From contig NZ_BCTU01000027.1 in NCBI RefSeq assembly GCF_001590925.1, forward strand, positions 32,719 through 96,718: a stretch of 64,000 bases of DNA, written 5' to 3'. The DNA comes from Serratia plymuthica NBRC 102599 (GTDB lineage Bacteria > Pseudomonadota > Gammaproteobacteria > Enterobacterales > Enterobacteriaceae). How positions within the stretch are numbered: position 1 is the first letter of the stretch; each line of letters begins with the position of its first letter. Position numbers and translations under genes: made by a program. Positions 53,461-63,912 of this stretch are shown in pieces. The notes under the pieces are model-generated. The model was not told the DNA's origin. It ran no database searches and saw only the letters and a program-made list of their open reading frames with translations.

Positions 53461-54738
53461 ATGACGACGATTACCGCACTGCGGGTTGAAGATATTCGTT
53501 TCCCCACTTCGCTGGGGCTGGACGGATCCGACGCGATGAATCCGGATCCGGACTATTCGGCGGCGTACGTGATCCTGGAGACCGACCACGCCGATCTGCG
53601 CGGCCACGGGCTGACCTTTACCATCGGCCGCGGCAACGAGATCTGCTGCGCGGCGATCCGCGCGCTGGAGCATCAGATTGTCGGCGTCCGGCTTGAGGAG
53701 ATCGCCGCCGACATGGGCGCGTTTTGGCGGCGTTTTACCGGCGACAGCCAACTGCGCTGGATTGGGCCGGACAAGGGCGCCATTCACCTGGCGACCGGGG
53801 CGGTGGTGAATGCGGTATGGGATCTGTGGGCCAAATCCGTGGGCAAACCGGTGTGGCGGCTGGTGGCGGAGATGACGCCGGAGGAGCTGGTGCGTTGCAT
53901 CGATTTCCGTTACATCACCGACTGCATTACGCCGCAGGAGGCGCTCAGCCTGCTGAACCAGCGGGCGCAGGGTAAGGAGGAGCGTCTGGCGCGGCTGCTG
54001 GAGGACGGTTATCCGTGCTACACCACCTCCGCCGGCTGGCTGGGTTACCCGGACGACAAGCTGCGTCGGCTGTGTCAGGAAGCGGTCGACGCCGGTTTCT
54101 CCTACCTGAAGCTGAAAGTGGGCCGCGACCTGGAAGACGATATCCGCCGCGTGCGTATCGCCCGCGAGGTGATCGGCCCCGATCGTCAACTGATGATCGA
54201 CGCCAACCAGGTGTGGGAAGTGAACGACGCCATTCCGTGGGTGAAGCACCTGGCGTTCGCCAAACCCTGGTTTATCGAAGAACCGACCAGCCCGGACGAC
54301 GTTGAGGGGCATCGCCGCATCCGCGAAGGGATCCATCCGGTCAAGGTCGCCACCGGCGAGATGTGCCAGAACCGCATTATGTTCAAGCAGTTCATCATGC
54401 GCGGGGCGATTGACGTGGTGCAGATCGACGCCTGCCGCCTTGGCGGGGTCAACGAGGTGTTGGCGGTGATGCTGATGGCGGCGAAATACAACCTGCCGGT
54501 ATGCCCGCATGCCGGTGGCGTGGGGTTGTGCGAATACGTGCAGCATCTGTCGATGATCGACTACCTGTGCATCGCCGGTACCCACGACGGGCGAGTGATC
54601 GAATACGTTGACCACCTGCATGAACATTTTATTCATCCTTGCGACATCCGGGGCGCGGCCTACATGCCGCCGCAACACCCTGGATATTCGATCGAGATGC
54701 ACCCTGCGTCGATCGAACAGTATCGGTTTCGCGGTTGA
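53461..54738 (+). CDS. L-fuconate dehydratase (enolase superfamily)
   Basis: 425 residues, full length for L-fuconate dehydratase. Visible: the FPTSLGLDGSDAMNPDPDYSAAYV N-terminus characteristic of the family, the catalytic KLKVG lysine motif, metal-ligand acids in MIDANQVWEV, FIEEPTSPDD and ATGEMCQ, and catalytic His in VCPHAGGVGLCEYVQH. It dehydrates L-fuconate to 2-keto-3-deoxy-L-fuconate. RBS GGGAG. Confidence 0.93.
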   Translation: MTTITALRVEDIRFPTSLGLDGSDAMNPDPDYSAAYVILETDHADLRGHGLTFTIGRGNEICCAAIRALEHQIVGVRLEEIAADMGAFWRRFTGDSQLRWIGPDKGAIHLATGAVVNAVWDLWAKSVGKPVWRLVAEMTPEELVRCIDFRYITDCITPQEALSLLNQRAQGKEERLARLLEDGYPCYTTSAGWLGYPDDKLRRLCQEAVDAGFSYLKLKVGRDLEDDIRRVRIAREVIGPDRQLMIDANQVWEVNDAIPWVKHLAFAKPWFIEEPTSPDDVEGHRRIREGIHPVKVATGEMCQNRIMFKQFIMRGAIDVVQIDACRLGGVNEVLAVMLMAAKYNLPVCPHAGGVGLCEYVQHLSMIDYLCIAGTHDGRVIEYVDHLHEHFIHPCDIRGAAYMPPQHPGYSIEMHPASIEQYRFRG

Positions 54739-54752
54739 AGCGGGAGCACGGC

Positions 54753-55592
54753 ATGCTGCGCATCGACGCTCACCAACACTATTGGCGCTACCGGCCGCAG
54801 GGGTATCCGTGGATTAGCGAACAGATGGCGGTGCTGCGTCAGGACTACGGCCCGGCCCAGCTCGAACCGTTGCTGCAACGCCACGGTTTCGACGGCGCGC
54901 TGGTGGTGCAGGCCCGCCAGTGCGAGCAGGAAACCCGGACGCTGCTGGCGCAGGTGCAGCAAAGCCGTGGCGTATCCGGCGTGGTGGGCTGGCTGGACAT
55001 TGCCTCGCCTCAACTGCCGCAGCGGTTTGATGAACTGCGCCAACAGCCGCTGCTGCGCGGCCTGCGCCATCTGGTTCAGGATGAGCCGCAACCGGCGGCC
55101 TGGCTGGAGCGGCAGGCGGTGCGGTGCGGCATGCAGGCGCTGCAGCGGCACGGTTATGTCTACGACATTCTGGTCACTCACCGGGATCTGGCGGCCGCGG
55201 CGCAGTTTGCCGCCCGGCACGACGATTACTGGCTGGTGCTGGATCATCTCGGCAAGCCGGATATCGCCCGTGGCGCACAGCATTGGGCGCAGCAAATCAA
55301 ACCGCTGGCGGCGTTGCCCCACGTGGCCTGCAAGCTGTCCGGGTTGATTACCGAAGCGCCAGGCGGCGGTTGGCAGGCGCAGCAGCTGTTGCCGTTTTTT
55401 GAGGCGGCGCTGGAGGCATTCGGCCCGCAGCGGCTGATGTTCGGCTCCGATTGGCCGGTGTGTTTGCTGGCCGGCGATTACGGCCAGGTTTATCGCCTGT
55501 GCGAACAGGCCGTCGCCGCGCTGAGCCCCGCACAGCAGGCGGCAATTTGGGGCGGGACGGCCAGCCGCGTTTACAGCCTGACCAGGGGTTAG
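54753..55592 (+). CDS. L-fucono-1,5-lactonase (amidohydrolase family)
   Basis: 279 residues, COG3618 amidohydrolase: MLRIDAHQHYWRY (HxH metal site), VGWLDIASPQL, RGLRHLVQDEP, VLDHLGKPDI, CKLSGL and MFGSDWPVCLL (catalytic Asp). Hydrolyses L-fucono-lactone to L-fuconate. ATG 54753, with CGGGAG upstream, lies 14 bp after the dehydratase stop; the longer upstream frame is a shadow. Confidence 0.9.
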   Translation: MLRIDAHQHYWRYRPQGYPWISEQMAVLRQDYGPAQLEPLLQRHGFDGALVVQARQCEQETRTLLAQVQQSRGVSGVVGWLDIASPQLPQRFDELRQQPLLRGLRHLVQDEPQPAAWLERQAVRCGMQALQRHGYVYDILVTHRDLAAAAQFAARHDDYWLVLDHLGKPDIARGAQHWAQQIKPLAALPHVACKLSGLITEAPGGGWQAQQLLPFFEAALEAFGPQRLMFGSDWPVCLLAGDYGQVYRLCEQAVAALSPAQQAAIWGGTASRVYSLTRG

Positions 55593-55611
55593 CTACGGAT
55601 TAATGGAGTGA

Positions 55612-56747
<1,136 letters not shown>

Positions 56748-56780
56748 CAACATCTCACTACCCTACCCGAGGATATATCA

Positions 56781-58010
56781 ATGCTTGCTGAAAAAAGTGC
56801 GGCCCCGCCACAGCTGGGCGTCAAGGCGACCTCCAATTTACGCTGGGCCTTTATCCTGGTCACCAGCCTGTTCTTTATGTGGGGGCTGTCGTATGGCTTG
56901 TTGGACGTATTGAATAAACACTTTCAGGAAACACTGCACGTGACCAAGGCGCAGTCGGGGTTATTGCAGGCGGCGTATTTCGGCGCTTATTTCTTGGTGG
57001 CGCTGCCCGCCGGCTATTTTATGGATAAGAAAGGTTACAAGGCCGGCATTCTGGTAGGGCTGTGTCTGTATGCGCTAGGGGCGTTGTTGTTTGTGCCGGC
57101 GGCCTCCGCCAACAGCTTCGGCGCCTTCCTGTTTGCATTGTTTGTCATTGCCTGCGGCCTGGGTTGCCTGGAAACCGCGGCCAACCCTTACGCTACGGTG
57201 CTGGGCGATACGCAGGGCGCGGAACGGCGGCTCAACCTCGCCCAGTCTTTTAACGGCCTGGGGCAGTTCATCGGGCCGATGATCGGCGGTACGCTGTTTT
57301 TCTCCGCAACCCAGGGGGCAAGCGGCGGTGACCAGAGCGCGGTGAAGGTGACTTATGTGGCGATCGCCGCGCTGGTGCTGCTGATTGCCTTGCTGTTCAG
57401 CCGCACCCGGTTGCCGGATATCCGTGAGGAAGAGCAGCCGGAACAGGGCGAAATCGCGCAAGGCTTGTGGCAGCACAAACACTTTGTCGGCGGGGTGATT
57501 ACCCAGTTCTTCTACGTGGCGGCGCAGGTCGGCGTGGGGGCGTTCTTTATTAACTACGCCACCGAACACTGGAGCGACGTTTCCAACCAGAGCGCTTCCT
57601 ACCTGCTCTCCATCGCCATGATTTGTTTTATGATCGGGCGCTTCTTCAGCACCTGGCTGATGGGCAGAGTGAAACCCGCCACGTTGCTGATGCTTTACTC
57701 GCTGATCAATATTCTGCTGTGCGGCGTGGTGATGCTCAGTATCGACGGGGTCTCGGTGGTGGCGCTGATTGGCGTGTTCTTCTTTATGTCGATCATGTTC
57801 CCGACCATTTTCGCCCTGGGGGTGAAAAATATGGGTAAACACACCAAGCGCGCCAGTTCCTTTATGATCATGGCGATCGTCGGCGGTGCCATCATGCCTT
57901 ACTTTATGGGGGCGCTGGCGGACAGGTACAGCACGGCGCTGTCGTACCTGCTGCCGTTGCTGTGTTTTGCCGTGGTGTTTGTCTACGGCATGCAGCAGCG
58001 CCGCCGCTAG
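56781..58010 (+). CDS. fucP: L-fucose:proton symporter
   Basis: 409-residue MFS permease with FucP features: SLFFMWGLSYGLLDVLNKHFQETLHVTKAQSGLLQAAYFGAYFLVALPAGYFMDKKGYKAGI, LGCLETAANPYATVLG and QSFNGLGQFIGPMIGG. About 12 helices. Brings L-fucose into the cell and closes the operon; a strong hairpin follows. Confidence 0.93.
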   Translation: MLAEKSAAPPQLGVKATSNLRWAFILVTSLFFMWGLSYGLLDVLNKHFQETLHVTKAQSGLLQAAYFGAYFLVALPAGYFMDKKGYKAGILVGLCLYALGALLFVPAASANSFGAFLFALFVIACGLGCLETAANPYATVLGDTQGAERRLNLAQSFNGLGQFIGPMIGGTLFFSATQGASGGDQSAVKVTYVAIAALVLLIALLFSRTRLPDIREEEQPEQGEIAQGLWQHKHFVGGVITQFFYVAAQVGVGAFFINYATEHWSDVSNQSASYLLSIAMICFMIGRFFSTWLMGRVKPATLLMLYSLINILLCGVVMLSIDGVSVVALIGVFFFMSIMFPTIFALGVKNMGKHTKRASSFMIMAIVGGAIMPYFMGALADRYSTALSYLLPLLCFAVVFVYGMQQRRR

Positions 58011-58015
58011 ACCCA

Positions 58016-58045
58016 CGGCCCGCCGGCTCGGGCAGCGGCGGGCCG
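58016..58045. terminator. Hairpin between fucP and the convergent MFS gene
   Basis: CGGCCCGCCG pairs perfectly with CGGCGGGCCG over a 10-nt loop; bidirectional position. Confidence 0.65.
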
Positions 58046-58055
58046 CAGGTTGCCA

Positions 58056-59249
58056 TCAGGCTGCAGGTTCAGCCCTGATTTTTACTCTCGCGATAACCAC
58101 CAATGCCAGACCTGTGGTGGCGCCGGCCATCAGGGCGTTGGTTACCAGACCATATTTATCGACAAGTTGCCCTCCTGTTACGGCGCCGAGAGAAATACCG
58201 ATATTAAAGGTGGCGATATAGAGAGAGGTGGCGACCTCGATTGACCGGGGGGATGCGATCATCATCCAGGTCATCAGCGATACGGAAACCCCGCCATAGG
58301 CAAGCCCCCACAGCAGGGTAATAAGACCGCCGCTTACGGCGGTTGCTCCCCACCAGGAAAACAGGATGACGGCGGCAGTTAGCCCGAGGGCGATCAGCGC
58401 CAGCGTCGGGCGAAGGTGTTTTGCCGCTGCGCTGCCGGCAAGAAAATTTCCGGCAATGCCGGCGAGGCCGTAGGCGAACAGCAGCGGGCCAATCCAGTTG
58501 TCGTCAAAATGAGATACCGTCTGCAGCAGCGGTCGAATAAAGGTGAAAGCCATGAAATGGCCGGCGACCAACAAGGCTGTGACCAGGAGCCCCGCAAGCA
58601 GCTTTGGGTTTGCCAGTTGTTCGGCGAATTGCCCTAAAGTGACAGCGTGTTCCGCAGGCACCGATGGGAACGATCTGATGAGCAAGATTAGCGCCAGCAG
58701 AGCTAAAAGAGCCATCGCCAGAAAGGCGGTACGCCAGCCGAATGCATCACCTATAAATGCCCCTAAGGGCACGCCTAATACCGAAGCGGCCGCGACGCCG
58801 CCAAAAATTATCGATATTGCCAGACCTATGGAAGCTTGTGGTACCAACCGCCCCGCAATGCCCCCGGCAATGGCCCAAATTCCGCCCATGCAGAAACCGA
58901 CGACGACGCGAGCGGCCAACAGCCCGTTCAGGCTGGCTGCCGTGGCCGAAGCAATATTAGCCGCAATCAGCAACACGAGAAGCCAGCGGAGGATCGTCCT
59001 GCGGTTAATCCCTCCGGAGGCGAGAACGACCAGTGGAGCAAAAAAGGCGGCCAGTAGGGCCGGCAATGAAATCATCAGGCCCGCCCGGCCAACCGTGGCG
59101 TTTAGCGTATCCGCAATGGGATTCAACAGGCCGACGGGTAACATTTCGGTGGTGACGACGGAAAATGTGGCGAGCCCGATTGAAAATACCGCCAACCAGG
59201 GGCTTGGGATGCTTGCCGGTTGTCCGGCGGCCTGGTGAGATGTGCTCAT
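58056..59249 (-). CDS. MFS efflux transporter (AraJ/YdhP-like, DHA1)
   Basis: 397 residues, 12 hydrophobic segments, DHA1 motif traits (VTTEMLPVGLLNPIADTLNATVGRAGLMIS; GCICMGG-like GFCMGGIWAIAGGIAGRLV). The first 91 codons of the longer frame are dropped, since ATG 59249 has GAGGAC upstream and begins at the natural family N-terminus. Divergent from a LysR gene, the standard arrangement for regulated export of sugars or drugs. Confidence 0.88.
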   Translation of the reverse strand: MSTSHQAAGQPASIPSPWLAVFSIGLATFSVVTTEMLPVGLLNPIADTLNATVGRAGLMISLPALLAAFFAPLVVLASGGINRRTILRWLLVLLIAANIASATAASLNGLLAARVVVGFCMGGIWAIAGGIAGRLVPQASIGLAISIIFGGVAAASVLGVPLGAFIGDAFGWRTAFLAMALLALLALILLIRSFPSVPAEHAVTLGQFAEQLANPKLLAGLLVTALLVAGHFMAFTFIRPLLQTVSHFDDNWIGPLLFAYGLAGIAGNFLAGSAAAKHLRPTLALIALGLTAAVILFSWWGATAVSGGLITLLWGLAYGGVSVSLMTWMMIASPRSIEVATSLYIATFNIGISLGAVTGGQLVDKYGLVTNALMAGATTGLALVVIARVKIRAEPAA

Positions 59250-59361
59250 TAAATGTCCTCGTTTACTGGATTTGATAGGGGGGATGGGGGGACAGAACAC
59301 AGTGTATACGCGCACTATCGGGTGATAAACTGGCCTTAATGGGCAACATTGGGGACAAAAC

Positions 59362-60291
59362 GTGGCTAATTTAATGGCGATGCCGCTTGATAACCTGTCC
59401 GATCTGCTGGTGTTTGTGCGGGTCGCTGATGCGCGTAGTTTTACTCTGGCGGCCGAGAGGCTCGGCATATCCCGCTCGTCGGCGGGGAAAAGCGTTAATC
59501 GGCTGGAAGAGCGGTTGGCCACCCGGCTTCTGCACCGGACGACGCGCAGCGTGAGCCTGACCGAAGAAGGTCAGGTGTTTTATGAACATGCGCTGCGGAT
59601 TCTGGCGGAGGTCGACGAAGCGGAAACGGCGATAAACCAGCGGCATCAAACGCCCAGAGGACGCTTGCGTATCGATCTTCCCGTCGCCTTTGGCCGTTTG
59701 CATATTTTACCGATTTTGAGGGATTTCCTGCTCCAATGGCCGGAAGTGGATGTAGAAGTGACGTTCTCCGATGACTTCAGCGATCTGGTGCGCGAGGGGA
59801 TCGATTTGGCTATCCGCATTGGCGGTAACGATGACAGCCGGCTGGTGCGTAAAGTCCTCGCACCGCACCGGTTGATAACCTGTGCTTCACCGCGCTATTT
59901 GGCGAACCATGGCGTGCCTCAGACGCCGGACGATCTGGTTGATCACCATCGGTTGGTGTTCTCGCACCAGGGAATGCCGGTTCCCTGGCGCTATCAGGTA
60001 AATGGACAACATCGCGACGAACCTGTCGGCGGAAGAATGCGTTTCAACAACACCGAAGCATTGCGGGATTCGGCACTTGCAGGTTTGGGTTTGTGCCAAC
60101 TCGGCGCTTTTCTGGTTGGTGAACAACTCTCGGCCGGCACGCTTGTGCCGGTACTGGAGAAATATTGCCGGGCTGAAGCGCCCATATGCGCCGTTTATCC
60201 CACCCGGCGCTATCTGTCGCCTAAAGTGAAACGATTCGTGGGGGCGATAGAAAGCCGATGGGGCGGCAAGGCCATTTGGGAACTGGCCTGA
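59362..60291 (+). CDS. LysR family transcriptional regulator
   Basis: 309 residues: HTH in LLVFVRVADARSFTLAAERLGISRSSAGKSVNRLEERLATRLLHRTTRSVSLTEEG, then a type 2 periplasmic-fold effector domain of the CrgA-like subgroup (GRLRIDLPVAFGRLHILPILRDF, DLAIRIGG). GTG start has GGGGA 7 bp upstream; ATG 59374 is possible. Divergent from the MFS gene and probably its regulator. Confidence 0.88.
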   Translation: MANLMAMPLDNLSDLLVFVRVADARSFTLAAERLGISRSSAGKSVNRLEERLATRLLHRTTRSVSLTEEGQVFYEHALRILAEVDEAETAINQRHQTPRGRLRIDLPVAFGRLHILPILRDFLLQWPEVDVEVTFSDDFSDLVREGIDLAIRIGGNDDSRLVRKVLAPHRLITCASPRYLANHGVPQTPDDLVDHHRLVFSHQGMPVPWRYQVNGQHRDEPVGGRMRFNNTEALRDSALAGLGLCQLGAFLVGEQLSAGTLVPVLEKYCRAEAPICAVYPTRRYLSPKVKRFVGAIESRWGGKAIWELA

Positions 60292-60311
60292 CGCCAGCCG
60301 GCCATTTCCCG

Positions 60312-61502
60312 TCAGGCCGCATGCACGGATTTTTGCAGCAGACGGTAACCGCCGACGGCGACCAGCAATACCACCAGGCCGGCAGATATCGTAATGATGA
60401 ACCCGGCTTTTACCCCGGCTTCATCGACAACCCATCCCGCCAGAGCGGCGCCGAGCGCTACGCCAATCCCCAGCCCGGTGATCATCCAGGTTAACCCTTC
60501 CGTTAACCGGGAGGGCGGAACGATATTTTCAACCAACCCCATCGCAATGATCATGGTCGGGGCAAAGAACAGGCCTGCGACAAATACCGTGGCTGCCAGG
60601 GTGAAAATATCCTCAACCAGCAGCAGGGGCAATGCGGTCATCGCCGTGGCCAGAGCGGCGTATAAAAACAGGCGGGGCAGAGGAACCGGGATTTTCATGG
60701 CGCCGAAAACCAACCCGGCCAGGCAAGAACCGATGGCGTAAACCGACAGCACCAGGCTGGCTGCGGCAGGTTGCCCAAGCTGTTCGGCAAAGGCGACGCT
60801 GATGACGTCGACGGTGCCGACAATGGTGCCCAACGCGACTAACGTCAGCACCAGTATCTGCATCGGCACCTGCTTGATGACGGAACCGCGAGCCGTGCCG
60901 TCGTCAGGATAAACCGGCGGTTCGGAGCCTGTTTGCCAGACAAAGGCCGTGACGCCCATCGTCAGTAAAATGGCGGCGGCCAATGGCCCCGCCTCTGGAA
61001 AGATCGCTACGCTGAGGCCTACTGAAATGGGGGGGCCGATAATAAAACAGACTTCATCGAGCACGGACTCAAACGAAAATGCGGTGTGCAAGCGGGGTGT
61101 GCCACGCAAGATCTCAGTCCAGCGGGCTCTGACCATGGCCGGCATGCTGGGCATGCAGCCGGACACCGCCGCAAAGACGAACAGCGTCCAGTCGGGTGCC
61201 TGATAATGCGTACACAGCAGCAATGACAGCACGCCGACTACGCTGACGGCGGTAACACAGGGCAGCACGCGGCGCTGCCCCAGGCGATCAACCGCGCGTG
61301 AGATATGCGGCGCCAGCAGCGCCATGGAAAACGCAAAGGTCGCCGCTACGGCGCCGGCCAGCCAATAAGACCCCCGCAACTGTGCGAGCATGGTGATGAT
61401 GCCGATCCCGAGCATGGAGAGGGGCAGGCGTGCGATGAGCCCGGCAAGGGAAAATGCCTTGGTGCCCGGCGTGCTGAAAAGCTCGAGGTAAGGGTTGGCC
61501 AT
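60312..61502 (-). CDS. MFS transporter regulated by the divergent TetR gene
   Basis: 396 residues, about 12 helices (PLSMLGIGIITMLAQLRGSYWLAGAVAATFAFSMALLAPHISRAVDRLGQRRVLP includes the loop 2-3 motif). ATG 61502 has CTGGAG upstream; longer upstream frame is ignored. Twin TetR-type operators stand 38 and 67 bp before its start. Export of a toxic compound is the likely job. Confidence 0.88.
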   Translation of the reverse strand: MANPYLELFSTPGTKAFSLAGLIARLPLSMLGIGIITMLAQLRGSYWLAGAVAATFAFSMALLAPHISRAVDRLGQRRVLPCVTAVSVVGVLSLLLCTHYQAPDWTLFVFAAVSGCMPSMPAMVRARWTEILRGTPRLHTAFSFESVLDEVCFIIGPPISVGLSVAIFPEAGPLAAAILLTMGVTAFVWQTGSEPPVYPDDGTARGSVIKQVPMQILVLTLVALGTIVGTVDVISVAFAEQLGQPAAASLVLSVYAIGSCLAGLVFGAMKIPVPLPRLFLYAALATAMTALPLLLVEDIFTLAATVFVAGLFFAPTMIIAMGLVENIVPPSRLTEGLTWMITGLGIGVALGAALAGWVVDEAGVKAGFIITISAGLVVLLVAVGGYRLLQKSVHAA

Positions 61503-61539
61503 AAAAACTCCAGAGTATTGATGGGGATATTTGGCCTCA

Positions 61540-61591
61540 TTGACATACGAGGCGTATGTTAAACCTAATTGACATACGCTACGTATGTCAA
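61540..61591. promoter_or_regulatory. Two TetR-type operators between MFS and TetR genes
   Basis: TTGACATACG-AGG-CGTATGTTAA (61540-61562, one mismatch) and TTGACATACG-CTA-CGTATGTCAA (61569-61591, perfect) are 29 bp apart. The same TTGACA could serve as -35 elements. Confidence 0.8.
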
Positions 61592-61626
61592 TTATAACGT
61601 CATGACCCCAAGCCCGGAGCGTCAAA

Positions 61627-62238
61627 ATGGCACGTAAAGCACGAACGGAAATGATTGAGGAAACGCGCAAAAAGCTGGTTGCGACCGCGCGTCAGCAATT
61701 TGGCCGCGTTGGGTATGCCGACACGGTGATGGATGAGCTCACGGCGCAAGCCGGCATGACGCGCGGCGCGCTGTATCACCACTTTGGCGATAAAAAAGGG
61801 CTGTTTCTTGCCGTAGCGCAGGAAATCGATGCAGAAATGGACGCGCGCCTGGCCGATATTTCCGCCCATGCACCGGATAACTGGAGTGCATTCAAAGGGC
61901 GCTGCCGGGCTTATCTTGAGATGACGATGGCGCCGGAAGTGCAGCGCATTTTGCTGCGCGATTCGCCGTCGGTACTTGGCGCGGAGTATTTGCAGGCCGG
62001 CAAGTTGCAATGCGTTGCTTCGATGACCCGCATGCTGAAGACGTTGATGGAAGAAAAACATATTGCGCCGACCTCGCCCGAAGTGCTGGCGCATCTGATT
62101 AATGGTGGCTTGATGGACGCGGCTTTTTGGATCGCCAATCGCCCTGAGGACAAGCAAGCGCTGGCGCAGGCACTGGATGGGGTGGAACTGCTGCTGAACG
62201 GGTTGAAACCTTTGCGCACTCCGACGACGAGCGCATGA
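61627..62238 (+). CDS. TetR family repressor
   Basis: 203 residues: TetR HTH (EETRKKLVATARQQFGRVGYADTVMDELTAQAGMTRGALYHHFGDKKGLFLAV) and an AcrR-like C-terminal domain. Divergent from the MFS gene with two almost perfect operators between, so it represses that gene and itself until a ligand binds. Confidence 0.9.
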   Translation: MARKARTEMIEETRKKLVATARQQFGRVGYADTVMDELTAQAGMTRGALYHHFGDKKGLFLAVAQEIDAEMDARLADISAHAPDNWSAFKGRCRAYLEMTMAPEVQRILLRDSPSVLGAEYLQAGKLQCVASMTRMLKTLMEEKHIAPTSPEVLAHLINGGLMDAAFWIANRPEDKQALAQALDGVELLLNGLKPLRTPTTSA

Positions 62239-62250
62239 GGTTTCTGGTTT

Positions 62251-62274
62251 CCCCCCGCAAGTGATTACGGGGGG
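62251..62274 (+). terminator. Hairpin behind the TetR gene
   Basis: CCCCCCG and CGGGGGG pair across a 10-nt loop between convergent TetR and diguanylate cyclase genes. Confidence 0.55.
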
Positions 62275-62288
62275 CTGCGATCAGCTTG

Positions 62289-63365
62289 TCATGGGGTCAC
62301 CGCGGCCTGCACGTTTTCCGCCAGTTGAATATTGTTGCGGCCGTTGTTTTTAGCCAGATACAGCGCCGCATCGGCCGCGCGGATCGCCGAGGCCACGTCA
62401 AGCTTGTCCAGCATGGCGATGCCGGCGCTGAGCGTGACGTTGGTTATCTCTAACTGGTTAAAACGGTGGGGGATTTTCAATTCCTGCACGCGCTGGCGCA
62501 CTCGTTCAGCCAGTTGCGCGGCGTAATCTTCTCTGACGTTGGTCAGCAGCACCAGAAACTCTTCCCCGCCGTAGCGCACCACAATATCGCGCGAACGCAC
62601 CGAGTCGCGGATGGCGATAGCCACTTGCACCAGCGCCTGATCGCCCATGGTGTGGCCATAGTTATCGTTATAGGCTTTGAAGTGGTCAATATCGAGCAAC
62701 AGAACAAAATGGCGACCCGATTGGGACTCCGGCAACATATTGATCTTGTTCTCCAGGCCACGCCGATTATAAAGGCCGGTTAACGGATCGATCATGCTTA
62801 AATTACTGAACCTGTCTCGTTCGTTATACAGGTTAGCCACCAGCGTCTTGGTAAAGGCTTCGCTGCGCTTGAGCATGAGGTGATGGATTGAGAAAGCGAT
62901 AATCGGCAGCACTGTGGTGAAAACTATCCGCACGGTATTGTGCATACCATCCAGAAATAGAATGACCAGCGCGGACGGAACGGCATGCAGACAAAAAGCG
63001 ATAAAGTTATCGGTTAAGGCAATGGCGCTGATAAAGAACATACTGAACAGGCTAAGTAATAAGAAGCCTTGGTTATTCGGCGCATAATACTGACTTTTAA
63101 TGTAAATATGCGCCGCCCACAGCAGGCCAATAACGCATGAAAACAGATTAAGCTTTTTGACGAATTGCCGCATGGATTGCAGGGTAAATAACAATGCAAC
63201 CAGACAAAATAGCGGTATGGCTAATAAAGGTAGGGTAAATGCGGGTTTGCCCTGAAACGGAACCAATATTGTAAATATAGAAGAGGCCGCGTTCATCAAT
63301 AAAAACAAAAACAATGATAAGCGGTGCTTGCTAGTCAGCAGTTCCTGATAAGAACGCGCGTTCAT
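62289..63365 (-). CDS. Membrane-bound diguanylate cyclase (GGDEF domain)
   Basis: 358 residues: five or six N-terminal membrane helices (to about residue 165) followed by a GGDEF domain. The active-site motif is GGEEF (in RYGGEEF, residues 264-270), preceded at the right distance by the RxxD inhibitory site (RSRD, 257-260), and DPLTGLYNRRGLE is intact. It should make c-di-GMP and be product-inhibited. The ligand of the membrane sensor part is unknown. Monocistronic. Confidence 0.92.
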   Translation of the reverse strand: MNARSYQELLTSKHRLSLFLFLLMNAASSIFTILVPFQGKPAFTLPLLAIPLFCLVALLFTLQSMRQFVKKLNLFSCVIGLLWAAHIYIKSQYYAPNNQGFLLLSLFSMFFISAIALTDNFIAFCLHAVPSALVILFLDGMHNTVRIVFTTVLPIIAFSIHHLMLKRSEAFTKTLVANLYNERDRFSNLSMIDPLTGLYNRRGLENKINMLPESQSGRHFVLLLDIDHFKAYNDNYGHTMGDQALVQVAIAIRDSVRSRDIVVRYGGEEFLVLLTNVREDYAAQLAERVRQRVQELKIPHRFNQLEITNVTLSAGIAMLDKLDVASAIRAADAALYLAKNNGRNNIQLAENVQAAVTP

Positions 63366-63627
63366 ACGGAGTTCACTCTTTACAATATCGATCTGTCGAA
63401 AAATTAAGGTTAGAAAGATTCTTTCAGCGTGAATTAAACACCTGTATTACATGGTTTTTAATTGTAATTATTAGCACGCTACGGCGACTAAGAATTTTCT
63501 TATCGCAAACTATCATTTTTTCGCCGTTCTGTCATCCGCGTTTGGCCGCAGCGGTGAAAATGATGCGCGTTGAAAAAAAGTGTTATATGATATTGGTTAT
63601 CATTATCACTTAAAGGGTAGGGTTATC
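63366..63627. other. Divergent promoter region
   Basis: 262 bp, A+T-rich near the cyclase, no gene visible; carries the Fur-box-like site at 63589-63607. Confidence 0.6.
63589..63607. promoter_or_regulatory. Fur box candidate before the small membrane protein
   Basis: GATATTGGTTATCATTATC agrees with the Fur consensus at 16 of 19 positions and lies 21 bp before the ATG at 63628, overlapping the promoter region. Confidence 0.75.
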
Positions 63628-63912
63628 ATGATTGCAGCCATGATTACCGCATGTGGTTTGTGGGGCGTAAGCTGGTGCCTGGGCAACCGTTTGGCCAGCG
63701 CCTGGGGCGTTCTGCTGCCCTGCGCCTTGATGCCGTTACTGGCGTTGATCAACCTGGATATGATGCAACTGCGCACGCTAATCGTGATCGCCATGTTAGC
63801 GACGTTGGTGATGCTGTTTAACAGCCGCTGGCGTCATTATTTGCTGCTGCCATCCTGCATGGCGCTGGCCGGTGGATTGGCGGCGGTCAGCCTGAATTTC
63901 AGCTTCAGTTAA
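63628..63912 (+). CDS. DUF1435 family small membrane protein (YjjZ-like)
   Basis: 94 residues, about three hydrophobic segments, with LASAWGVLLPCALMPLLALINLDMMQLRTLIVIAMLATLVMLF. The W-GVLLP segment and size suggest DUF1435, the family of E. coli YjjZ, which is under Fur control; the Fur box here supports it. Function unknown. The ATG at 63628 has only a weak RBS (GGGTAGGG); an upstream start at 63580 is inside the Fur box. Confidence 0.65.
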   Translation: MIAAMITACGLWGVSWCLGNRLASAWGVLLPCALMPLLALINLDMMQLRTLIVIAMLATLVMLFNSRWRHYLLLPSCMALAGGLAAVSLNFSFS

